Part shown: positions 16,417-24,038 of the stretch, one piece after another
Layout: every line of letters begins with the position of its first letter
How positions within the stretch are numbered: the first letter of the stretch is position 1
DNA from: Pelagibacteraceae bacterium AG-325-E23
GTDB lineage: Bacteria > Pseudomonadota > Alphaproteobacteria > Pelagibacterales > Pelagibacteraceae
Direction: 5' to 3'
DNA length: 50,951 nt
Assembly: GCA_003282945.1 (NCBI GenBank)
Contig: QBYG01000010.1
Location: 1-50,951 of the forward strand
Translations under genes and position numbers: made by a program
The notes under the pieces: generated by a model
The model's database searches: none
Told to the model about the DNA's origin: nothing
Seen by the model: the letters and a program-made list of their open reading frames with translations, nothing else

Positions 16417-17760
16417 TTATTTTCCACCAACAACCATGCCATCAACCATCATTGTCGGTGAATTCGTTGCATAATTAAATTCCAAATCGTCGGCTAAAGT
16501 TATATTTTTAAAAATATTATTTAAGTTTCCTGCAATTGTAATTTCACTTACTGGATATGAAAACTCTCCATTCTCAATCATCATGCCAGATGCTCCTACA
16601 GAATAATCACCGTTAATAATATTTGTACCATGTCCAATAGTTTCTTTAATATACAAGATTTTATTTTCTGATTTTGCTAGATCTTCAAATGTTTTTGATC
16701 CATTTTGAAAATACAAATTTGTTGTACCACTTGCCCTACCATTAGACTTTCTATTTATTTTTTTCCCATTATAAGTATCAATTAAATAGTCTTGAAGAAT
16801 GCCGTTCTTAATCAAATCAAGGTTAACTACTGCTATACCTTCGCTATCAAAGTAACGAGATCCATTGGCTTTTCTTATATTACCGTGATCTAATATATTT
16901 ATTTCAGAGTTAAAAACTTGTTGATTTAATTTATCTTTTAAAAATGTAGTACCTTTTGCAATTGCACTTGATGATATTGCACTTGCAAAAATAGATAGAA
17001 AGTTTTTTGATATTCTTTTATCAAATATTAGACTAATTTTTTCACTTTTTATTTTTTTTGGATTTAATTTCTTTACCGCATGTTCCGCTGCAATAGATCC
17101 AAGTTGTTTAGGTTTTAAAATATCACTATAAAACCTTTTACTTGTATACTCATAATCTCTCTCCATGCTTCCATTGCTTTTTGAAACAACTTCACAGTAT
17201 GCAGTAAATTGTGAAGTTTTATATCCATCAGCGAATCCATTTGAATTGGCTAATAAAAAATTTGATTTGTTCTCACCAAATCCAGATCCATTAGTATTTA
17301 TTATTTTATCATTTGAAAAAGCTTCCTCTTCTGCCTCTTTTATATAATTAATCTTGTCTTCATTGCTTAAATGAGTTTCATCATACAAGTCTAAGTCTTT
17401 TAATCCTTTAAAATGAAGGTCTTTATCTGGTAATGAATTATATTCATCCTCAGGTGTAATCTTCATTGTTTCAATGCATCTATCTACTAGCTCATCTAAA
17501 TTTTTTTCTTTAAGATTTGATGAGGCTATTGAGGACTTTTTTTTACCTAAATAAGTTGTAAGGACTACTCCAAGATTTTCAGACCTTTCAGATCCATCAA
17601 GTTTTTTATTCCTTACATTTACATTTTCAGAAACAGAACTTTGCACTAATATATTTGCATCAGATGAACCTAATTTTTTTGATTTACTGAGGCATATATC
17701 TGCAATTTTTTTTAGATACTCTTGATCTTTAATCATTTTATTAGAGTTGAGTTCCACCAA
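16417..17760 (-). CDS. pmbA: PmbA/TldE, metalloprotease subunit
   Basis: 447 aa, normal for PmbA. It pairs with TldD to form a heterodimeric metalloprotease known for maturing microcin B17 and degrading the CcdA antitoxin. PmbA lacks the zinc-binding HExxxH, as here. Recognisable features are the N-terminal VRNKKLDGSERS motif, GRASGTTNLYFQNG and the C-terminal SPTMMVDGMVVGGK ending. The start overlaps the tldD end by 20 nt (17741-17760), so the subunits are translationally linked. SAR11-type genomes lack obvious RiPP precursors nearby, so a housekeeping processing role is inferred. Confidence 0.95.
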   Translation of the reverse strand: MVELNSNKMIKDQEYLKKIADICLSKSKKLGSSDANILVQSSVSENVNVRNKKLDGSERSENLGVVLTTYLGKKKSSIASSNLKEKNLDELVDRCIETMKITPEDEYNSLPDKDLHFKGLKDLDLYDETHLSNEDKINYIKEAEEEAFSNDKIINTNGSGFGENKSNFLLANSNGFADGYKTSQFTAYCEVVSKSNGSMERDYEYTSKRFYSDILKPKQLGSIAAEHAVKKLNPKKIKSEKISLIFDKRISKNFLSIFASAISSSAIAKGTTFLKDKLNQQVFNSEINILDHGNIRKANGSRYFDSEGIAVVNLDLIKNGILQDYLIDTYNGKKINRKSNGRASGTTNLYFQNGSKTFEDLAKSENKILYIKETIGHGTNIINGDYSVGASGMMIENGEFSYPVSEITIAGNLNNIFKNITLADDLEFNYATNSPTMMVDGMVVGGK

Positions 17761-19153
17761 CAGTCATATTATTGATAAGTAGAGACGGTTGTCCAACACC
17801 CACTGGCACACCCTGTCCAGCTTTACCGCATGTTCCAATGCCAGGGTCTAACATCATATCATTTCCAACCATTAAAATTTCTTTTAAAGAAGATGGTCCA
17901 TCACCAATTAAAGTAGCTCCTTTAATTGGAGATCCAATTTTTCCATTTATAATCTCATAAGCTTCTGTACAGTTAAAAACGAATTTTCCAGAGGTAATGT
18001 CAACTTGACCACCGCCAAAACTTACAGCGAAAATACCTTTGTCTACTGACTTAATCATTTCTTCTTGGGTGTTTGATCCACCTAACATTATAGTATTTCT
18101 CATTCTAGGCATCACGACATGTTTATAGCTCTCTCTCCTTCCATTTCCTGTTGATTTTGTATTCATAAGTCTTGCATTAAGCCTATCTTGCATGAAATTT
18201 TTTAAGATACCATTTTCAATTAAAACTGTTCTTTCTGTTGGCGTTCCTTCATCGTCAATATTTAAACTACCTCTTCTATTATCTAATGTTCCATCATCGA
18301 TTATTGTAACTCCATCGCTCGCAACCTTTTTACCAACTAAATCATGAAAAGCTGAAGTTTTTTTTCTATTAAAATCACCTTCTAGTCCATGACCTACAGC
18401 TTCATGAATTAAAATTGCAGGCCAACCAGGTCCTAGAACAACTTTCATTTCTCCCGCAAGAGAAGGTTTGCTTTCTATATTTGTACTTGCAATTCTAAAA
18501 GCTTCATCGCAAACTTTTTTCCAATTATCATTTTTAAGATATTCATCATAATCCTGTCTTCCACCAATACCAAAAACACCAGTTTCTTTTCTACCATTCT
18601 TTTCAACCATTACTGACATATTTATTCTAACTAAAGGTCTATTATCTGATAATAATTCTCCTCCAGATCTAATGATCTCAACATTTTTCTTTTCTGCTAG
18701 AAGGCTAGCTGTTACTTGTTTAACTGTACTATCTTTTGATCTGGCATATTCATTCATATTGTTCAGCAATTCAATTTTTGATTTCATTGATTTGCTCTCA
18801 ATTGGATTAACGTCTTTATAAAGCTTCTGATTAGTTTTTTTAATTTCTGAATTATATGTTCCGTTATTATTTTTTAAAGTTGACTTAAGATTTTCACTTG
18901 AATTTTTTAATGATTTTTCAGAAATTTCGTTTGAATGAGAATAAGCAACTGTATCACCTGTTACAGCTCTAAAACCATAACCTAAGTCAGATGTATAATT
19001 TGAACTTTTAATTTTGTTATCATCTAATACAATTGTCTCAGATTTTGTATCCTCTATATAAAGCTCACCATCATCACAATTATTTAGAGTTTCAGAAACA
19101 ATACTATCTGCTTTTTCTGAGGTTAATTCTGAATTTTTAAGTAAAGAAGACAT
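17741..19153 (-). CDS. tldD: TldD, catalytic subunit of the TldD/PmbA metalloprotease
   Basis: 470 aa. The zinc-binding HExxxH motif is at residues 250-255 (HEAVGHGLEGD), with the conserved C-terminal GIGTCGKAGQGVPV contributing the third-ligand Cys region. TldD cleaves small unfolded peptides entering the cavity of the heterodimer. It is the first gene of the set TldD-PmbA-TPR-phosphatase on the minus strand. Upstream (19154-19228) there is 75 nt with a small inverted repeat TTGAT-CAC-ATCAA (19206-19218), which may be regulatory but matches no box I can name. Confidence 0.96.
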   Translation of the reverse strand: MSSLLKNSELTSEKADSIVSETLNNCDDGELYIEDTKSETIVLDDNKIKSSNYTSDLGYGFRAVTGDTVAYSHSNEISEKSLKNSSENLKSTLKNNNGTYNSEIKKTNQKLYKDVNPIESKSMKSKIELLNNMNEYARSKDSTVKQVTASLLAEKKNVEIIRSGGELLSDNRPLVRINMSVMVEKNGRKETGVFGIGGRQDYDEYLKNDNWKKVCDEAFRIASTNIESKPSLAGEMKVVLGPGWPAILIHEAVGHGLEGDFNRKKTSAFHDLVGKKVASDGVTIIDDGTLDNRRGSLNIDDEGTPTERTVLIENGILKNFMQDRLNARLMNTKSTGNGRRESYKHVVMPRMRNTIMLGGSNTQEEMIKSVDKGIFAVSFGGGQVDITSGKFVFNCTEAYEIINGKIGSPIKGATLIGDGPSSLKEILMVGNDMMLDPGIGTCGKAGQGVPVGVGQPSLLINNMTVGGTQL

Positions 19154-19228
19154 TAGCTATATTTAAAGGTGAATTTAATATTATCAAGAATGATATGCGC
19201 GATTATTGATCACATCAAGTAAGGCTAA

Positions 19229-20107
19229 TTACTTAATTTTCTTCAAAAAAAAATCAGTTAAATGTTTAATAGTTGCCTTTGGATTTTGCTCTGGAATGAA
19301 GTGACCTGAGTTTATAGGATAACCTATAACTTTTTTTTCAGTGTATCTTTGCCAAATTTTTAATGGTTTGAACTGCTTTCCAATTACTCCCTTGCTTCCC
19401 CATAACACTTGGACTGGAATATTTAGTTTTTTCTTTCTATCTTTTTTGTCATGATCCAAATCAATAGTCGCGGACGCCCTATAATCTTCACAAGATCCAT
19501 GAATTCTTTTTGGTTGTTTGAAACATTTTAAATAATTTTCTTCAACTTTTCCAAATTTGTGATTACCTGACCATTTATCTAAACAACTTTTCATCCATTT
19601 ACGTGGATCACTCATTATCATTTTCTCAGGTAACCATTTTGGTTGAATTAAAAAAAACCAATGAAAGTAGGCTTTTGCGAAATCTCTCGTCGTTAGTTCG
19701 TACATATCTAATGTTGGACAAATATCTAAAACACTAAGAGCTATTATATTTTTTCTATGGTCTCTTGCTAACCTATGAGCAACTCTTCCACCTCTATCAT
19801 GTCCAGCAACAAAAAATTTGTTAAACCCTAATTTTATCATCATCTGTTTCATGTCACTTGCCATTTCTCTTTTTGAATAGTTGTAATGTTTGCTATCTGA
19901 TGCTGGAGCAAGACTATTTCCATATCCTCTTAAATCTGCAGCAACCACTGTAAATCTTTTAGATAACTCAGGGGCTGTTTTGTGCCACATTAAATGTGTT
20001 TGTGGATATCCGTGTAGTAAAAGTAATGGTGGACCCTCACCACTAACTCTACAAAAAACTTTGCCCTTTTTTACCTTTATGTACTTTGACTTAAAACCAT
20101 TAAACAT
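19229..20107 (-). CDS. Alpha/beta hydrolase, fluoroacetate dehalogenase-like
   Basis: 292 aa. It has the haloacetate dehalogenase layout: HGYPQTHLMW (oxyanion region, 32-41), nucleophile Asp104 in GHDRGGRVAHR, and carboxylate-binding Arg105 and Arg108 at the +1 and +4 positions known from the Rhodopseudomonas fluoroacetate dehalogenase. A His149-Trp150 pair and Tyr209 in EDYRASATIDLD line the halide pocket, and catalytic His269 is in NSGHFIPEQ. Every pocket residue I can place is conserved, so hydrolysis of 2-haloacids to 2-hydroxyacids is likely; whether fluoride is accepted is not shown. The gene is divergent from guaC. Confidence 0.88.
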   Translation of the reverse strand: MFNGFKSKYIKVKKGKVFCRVSGEGPPLLLLHGYPQTHLMWHKTAPELSKRFTVVAADLRGYGNSLAPASDSKHYNYSKREMASDMKQMMIKLGFNKFFVAGHDRGGRVAHRLARDHRKNIIALSVLDICPTLDMYELTTRDFAKAYFHWFFLIQPKWLPEKMIMSDPRKWMKSCLDKWSGNHKFGKVEENYLKCFKQPKRIHGSCEDYRASATIDLDHDKKDRKKKLNIPVQVLWGSKGVIGKQFKPLKIWQRYTEKKVIGYPINSGHFIPEQNPKATIKHLTDFFLKKIK

Positions 20108-20172
20108 ACCTAATAATATGTATTTTTTAAATTAAAGCCAATTAAAACGCTGCATAAATATTAATAATTAAT

Positions 20173-20200
20173 TTGAATTTGCTTTGAGCCCCTGTATAAA
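20173..20200 (+). promoter_or_regulatory. Sigma-70-type promoter for the guaC-like gene, near-leaderless
   Basis: -35 TTGAAT (20173-20178), 16-bp spacer, -10 TATAAA (20195-20200). Transcription would start about 20206-20208, only 2-4 nt before the GTG at 20210, so the mRNA would be leaderless or nearly so. No Shine-Dalgarno is visible upstream. Confidence 0.55.
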
Positions 20201-20209
20201 TTCGGACTC

Positions 20210-21244
20210 GTGAGAATTGAAGAAGAACTAAAATTAGACTACTCAGATGTACTTTTTAGACCTAAAAGAAGTACTCTTCAAAGTCGTAAAGATGTAAATC
20301 TAAAAAGAACTTATAGATTTAAGTATAGTAATAATGAATGGTCTGGAATTCCTATCATGGCCTCAAATATGGATGGTGTTGGTGAACTTGGTGTAGCTGA
20401 AAAGCTTTCTGAATACGGAATGATCACTTGTTTAACTAAACAGCATAACATCCAAAGAATAAAAAAATTCAAAAAAATAAAATCTATTCATCCAAATATT
20501 GCTTTAAGTATAGGAATAAAAAAAGAAGATTTTGAAAATTTAGATAAAATTTTAAAAGAATATAGTTTCATAAAATTTATCTGCATTGATGTTGCTAATG
20601 GTTATTCTGAACACTTTAGTAAATTTTTAAAATCTGTAAGAGATAAATATCCTACTAAAACTATTATTGCTGGTAACGTGGTAACAGCTGATATGGCACA
20701 AGAATTAGTATTATCAGGAGCAGATATTGTAAAAGTTGGAATTGGACCAGGTAGTGTTTGTACTACAAGAATTCAAACAGGTGTTGGTTATCCTCAGTTA
20801 AGTGCTGTCATTGAATGTGCTGATGCTGCTCATGGTTTAGGGGCACATATAATTGCTGATGGAGGTTGTACTTGTCCGGGTGATGTCGCAAAAGCTTTCG
20901 GTGGTGGTGCAGATTTTGTGATGCTTGGAGGAATGTTTGCTGGTCACGATGAGGGTGAAGGTAAGCTAATAAAATCAAATGGTCATAAATTTATAGAATT
21001 TTATGGATCAAGTTCTGACATAGCAAATAAGAAACATTACGGGGGTTTGTCCGACTATAGAAGTAGTGAGGGTAGAACTGTAAGAATTAAATATCGAGGA
21101 AAAATTAAAGATACAATAAATAATATTCTTGGTGGTGTTAGAAGTAGCTGTACTTATGTAGGAGCCCCTTCTCTTAAACAACTTAGTAAATGTACTACTT
21201 TTGTAAGAGTAGCTAAACAATTTAACGATACTTTTACTAAGTAA
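20210..21244 (+). CDS. guaC: GMP reductase
   Basis: 344 aa, close to the 347 aa of E. coli GuaC. Starts with GTG at 20210. It reduces GMP to IMP with NADPH and release of ammonia, recycling purines. The IMPDH/GMPR barrel motif GIGPGSVCTTRIQTGVG contains catalytic Cys184, and the phosphate-binding DGGCTCPGDVAKAFGGGADFVMLGG follows. There are no CBS domains and no IMPDH flap Arg-Tyr, and the N-terminal LDYSDVLFRPKRSTLQSR is GMPR-type. It sits 2 nt before the dehydrogenase gene, probably in one transcript. Confidence 0.92.
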   Translation: MRIEEELKLDYSDVLFRPKRSTLQSRKDVNLKRTYRFKYSNNEWSGIPIMASNMDGVGELGVAEKLSEYGMITCLTKQHNIQRIKKFKKIKSIHPNIALSIGIKKEDFENLDKILKEYSFIKFICIDVANGYSEHFSKFLKSVRDKYPTKTIIAGNVVTADMAQELVLSGADIVKVGIGPGSVCTTRIQTGVGYPQLSAVIECADAAHGLGAHIIADGGCTCPGDVAKAFGGGADFVMLGGMFAGHDEGEGKLIKSNGHKFIEFYGSSSDIANKKHYGGLSDYRSSEGRTVRIKYRGKIKDTINNILGGVRSSCTYVGAPSLKQLSKCTTFVRVAKQFNDTFTK

Positions 21245-21246
21245 GT

Positions 21247-22314
21247 ATGAAAGAGTACAAAATCGCCTCAATTGCTGGAGATGGCATTGGAAAGGAAGTT
21301 GTTCCAGAAGCTTTAAAAATACTTAAAGAAGTAGCAAATCAACATCAATTTAAATTAAAGATAGATGAATTTGATTTTTCATCATGCGATTATTATGAAA
21401 AGCATGGAAAAATGCTACCTGATGATTGGAAACAACAAATTGGTAATCATGATGCAATATTTTTTGGTGCAGTAGGTATGCCAGATAAATACCCAGATCA
21501 TATTACTTTATGGGGTTCCCTACTCCAGTTTAGAAGAGAATTTGATCAATTTATTAATTTAAGGCCAGTAAAATTATTTGAGGGAGTAAATGCACCGTTA
21601 GCAAATAAAAAACCTGGTGATATAGATATGATGATAGTACGTGAAAATACTGAAGGCGAATATTCTTCGGTAGGTGGAAAAATGTATCAAAATACTGAAA
21701 GAGAAATTGTTATACAAGAAACTATAATGTCTAAACATGGAATTGATAGAGTTCAAAAATTTGCATTTGAATTAGCAAAAACAAGAGATAGAAAAAAATT
21801 AACTAATGCCACAAAATCAAATGGTATCTCTATAACCATGCCATACTGGGACCAAAGATTTTATGAAAATAAAAAAGATTTTCCTGAGATAAAAACAGAT
21901 CAATTTCATATCGATATTTTAGCTGCAAGATTTGTTTTAACACCTGAGTGGTTTGATGTTGTCGTTGCATCAAATTTATTTGGAGATATTTTATCCGATT
22001 TAGGTCCAGCATGTACGGGAACAATTGGTATAGCTCCATCAGGAAATATTAACCCAACAAATAAACATCCTTCCTTATTCGAGCCTGTTCATGGATCAGC
22101 ACCTGATATTGCTGGAAAAGGTATTGCAAATCCAATAGGTCAAATTTGGTCTGGCGCTATGATGTTAGATTATTTAGGCGAAAAAGAAGCTGCCACGCGA
22201 ATAGTAAGTTCAATTGAAAAAACTTTGCTAAAAAAACAAAATAGAACTAAAGATCTAGATGGTGATAGCAATACAAAAGAGTGTGCTAATAAAATCTTAG
22301 ATAATATTAATTAA
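21247..22314 (+). CDS. Tartrate dehydrogenase / D-malate decarboxylating dehydrogenase family
   Basis: 355 aa, isocitrate/isopropylmalate dehydrogenase fold. Signatures are AGDGIGKEVVPEA at the N-terminus, WGSLLQFRREFDQFINLRPV (substrate Arg residues), RENTEGEYS and the Asp metal-binding stretch ASNLFGDILSDLGP. The WGSLLQ..REFDQ pattern separates TtuC/DmlA from LeuB and Icd. It oxidises and decarboxylates D-malate or tartrate using NAD+ and Mn2+/Mg2+. The two stop codons of this gene and the convergent AEC transporter gene are only 1 nt apart. Confidence 0.87.
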   Translation: MKEYKIASIAGDGIGKEVVPEALKILKEVANQHQFKLKIDEFDFSSCDYYEKHGKMLPDDWKQQIGNHDAIFFGAVGMPDKYPDHITLWGSLLQFRREFDQFINLRPVKLFEGVNAPLANKKPGDIDMMIVRENTEGEYSSVGGKMYQNTEREIVIQETIMSKHGIDRVQKFAFELAKTRDRKKLTNATKSNGISITMPYWDQRFYENKKDFPEIKTDQFHIDILAARFVLTPEWFDVVVASNLFGDILSDLGPACTGTIGIAPSGNINPTNKHPSLFEPVHGSAPDIAGKGIANPIGQIWSGAMMLDYLGEKEAATRIVSSIEKTLLKKQNRTKDLDGDSNTKECANKILDNIN

Positions 22315-22315
22315 C

Positions 22316-23242
22316 TTAAGTTGTTAAATATTGAATAGCAAAAAATATGGTAGCAAATGATGCAAAAGTTGAGATAAATAAAGCTTTTATTATATTTTCA
22401 GGACTTACATTATAGGCAGAACATAATACTACAGCTGTATGACCACATGGTGCAACACTAACAAAAAAAGCACCAGGAATTTTTTCAGGTTGTCCAGCAT
22501 CAAATATAATAAAGCCGATTATCAAGAGGATGATTGGAGAAACTACTAATTTCAATATAGATACAGAAGCAGTTAGTTTATTAATAACTTTATGTGTGTA
22601 AAAAGATAATGTGATACCAATTGCGAAAAGTCCTATAGGAGAAACACAAGCTGCTAAAACAGAAAGAACGTAGTCTATTGGCGTATCATCGATATTTATC
22701 TTAAACACAAATAGTAAAAGACCAATTAAGATTGAAAATATCATTGGATTAAGAACTATGTTCTTTATAAATGCAGTTAATCGAATATTTTTTTTAGTAG
22801 TAAGTTCTAAAAAAAAAGCTATTACAGACAATAAAATAACCCCATCCATTAATATTATACTTGTTACTTGAGTAATTACTTCAGTTCCAAAATAGATTTT
22901 TGTAATTGGTAATAATAATGTTACATGATTTGATAGTGCTACCATTAATGCCCATATAATAGATTCTGGAATAGGTCTTTTAAAAAACTTTGACGTTAAT
23001 AAAAATGTTAAAAACCCAAGACTTCCTTGCATTAAAAAATATGAAACTATCTGTTTTATATCGACTTGGCCGATTTCACTTTGAGCAACAAATTTAATTA
23101 TTAAGGCAGGGACCGCTACATAGAATAAGAACAAATTTAAAACTTTTGCATGGCCTAAATCAAAAATTTTAAGTTTTCCAAAAACAAAACCAAATAGTGT
23201 GATAAAGATAAAAGGCGTTAACCCAAGAAATATTGAATACAT
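22316..23242 (-). CDS. AEC family transporter
   Basis: 308 aa, about ten membrane segments in two five-helix halves, typical of the auxin efflux carrier family (bacterial MdcF/YfdV-like). The sequence starts YSIFLGLTPFIFITLFGFVFGK and carries the conserved C-terminal APCGHTAVVLCSAYNVSPE crossover motif. Bacterial members transport small carboxylates such as malonate, malate or lactate. The neighbouring TauD-type dioxygenase and DMGDH-like genes upstream suggest it belongs to that transcript (4-nt gap), so it could move an acid product (inference). Confidence 0.87.
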   Translation of the reverse strand: MYSIFLGLTPFIFITLFGFVFGKLKIFDLGHAKVLNLFLFYVAVPALIIKFVAQSEIGQVDIKQIVSYFLMQGSLGFLTFLLTSKFFKRPIPESIIWALMVALSNHVTLLLPITKIYFGTEVITQVTSIILMDGVILLSVIAFFLELTTKKNIRLTAFIKNIVLNPMIFSILIGLLLFVFKINIDDTPIDYVLSVLAACVSPIGLFAIGITLSFYTHKVINKLTASVSILKLVVSPIILLIIGFIIFDAGQPEKIPGAFFVSVAPCGHTAVVLCSAYNVSPENIIKALFISTFASFATIFFAIQYLTT

Positions 23243-23246
23243 TTTA

Positions 23247-24038
23247 TTAAAGTATTGTTATTCTATGAAGTATTCTATTACCTTTAAAAGGTGTAGCCTG
23301 ATGGAGCATGGCTCTATTATCCCAAATAGCGAGCTGATCTTTTTCCCATTCTAATGAATATTGAAAAGTTTTTTTTGTCTGATGATTGAATAAGAACTTC
23401 TTTAAGTCTTTTTTTTGTTTAGTCATATATGTATTAAATTTTAAAAAGTGTCCTGGGCTACAGTATATAGTTTTTTTATTTTTAATAGTTCTTATTATTT
23501 TATGTCTGGAAATCAGTTCTTTAGATATTTTTCCTTTTTCTTTTTCTCTCTCCACAGTTGTGATTGATATTGGTCCATGTGAAGAGTAGATGCCTTTTAA
23601 TTTTTTAAGCTTATTTTTATAATTTTTTGATAATTTTTCATAAGCTAAGTACTGCGAAGAAAAGTCAGTATTAGCAACACCTTTTTTAGGTACTAGTTTG
23701 GAAAGTAACATCGTGTATCTAGGAGGTTTTTTTGTATAAGAGGAGTCTGTGTGAAATTGTTCACCAAAGCTAGGTCCTTTGTCAGTAGATTTACGTTGTA
23801 CAACAGTTATTTGAGGATATTTTTTATTTAAACCTTTCAATCTTGGATAATTAGCTGGTTTACCAAATTTTTTTGCAAAATTAAGATAATTCTTGGAACT
23901 AAGTTTTTGTTTTGGAAAATAAATCATTCCATACTTATCAAGTGTAGACTTAATTTCTTTTAATTGCTTATTATCAATTTTATTAAGATTACAAATAATT
24001 TCTGCAGCCCTATTTTTTTTTGAAATTATTTTTAACAT
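23247..24038 (-). CDS. TauD/TfdA-type Fe(II)/2-oxoglutarate dioxygenase
   Basis: 263 aa. The iron facial triad is visible as His96 and Asp98 (EQFHTDSSY) and distal His246 (LHQATPF), with Arg255/Arg259 nearby for 2-oxoglutarate. The family hydroxylates taurine, 2,4-D, trimethyllysine, gamma-butyrobetaine and other substrates with O2. The substrate is unknown, but the gene shares a TAATG junction with the dimethylglycine-dehydrogenase-like gene (24036-24040), so the two enzymes are probably made together and may act on the same methylated or quaternary amine. Confidence 0.88.
   Translation of the reverse strand: MLKIISKKNRAAEIICNLNKIDNKQLKEIKSTLDKYGMIYFPKQKLSSKNYLNFAKKFGKPANYPRLKGLNKKYPQITVVQRKSTDKGPSFGEQFHTDSSYTKKPPRYTMLLSKLVPKKGVANTDFSSQYLAYEKLSKNYKNKLKKLKGIYSSHGPISITTVEREKEKGKISKELISRHKIIRTIKNKKTIYCSPGHFLKFNTYMTKQKKDLKKFLFNHQTKKTFQYSLEWEKDQLAIWDNRAMLHQATPFKGNRILHRITIL

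Noticed and set aside
19206-19218. TTGAT-CAC-ATCAA upstream of tldD as an FNR/Anr site
   Set aside because: FNR boxes need a 4-nt spacer (TTGAT-N4-ATCAA); here it is 3 nt, and no anaerobic genes are near.
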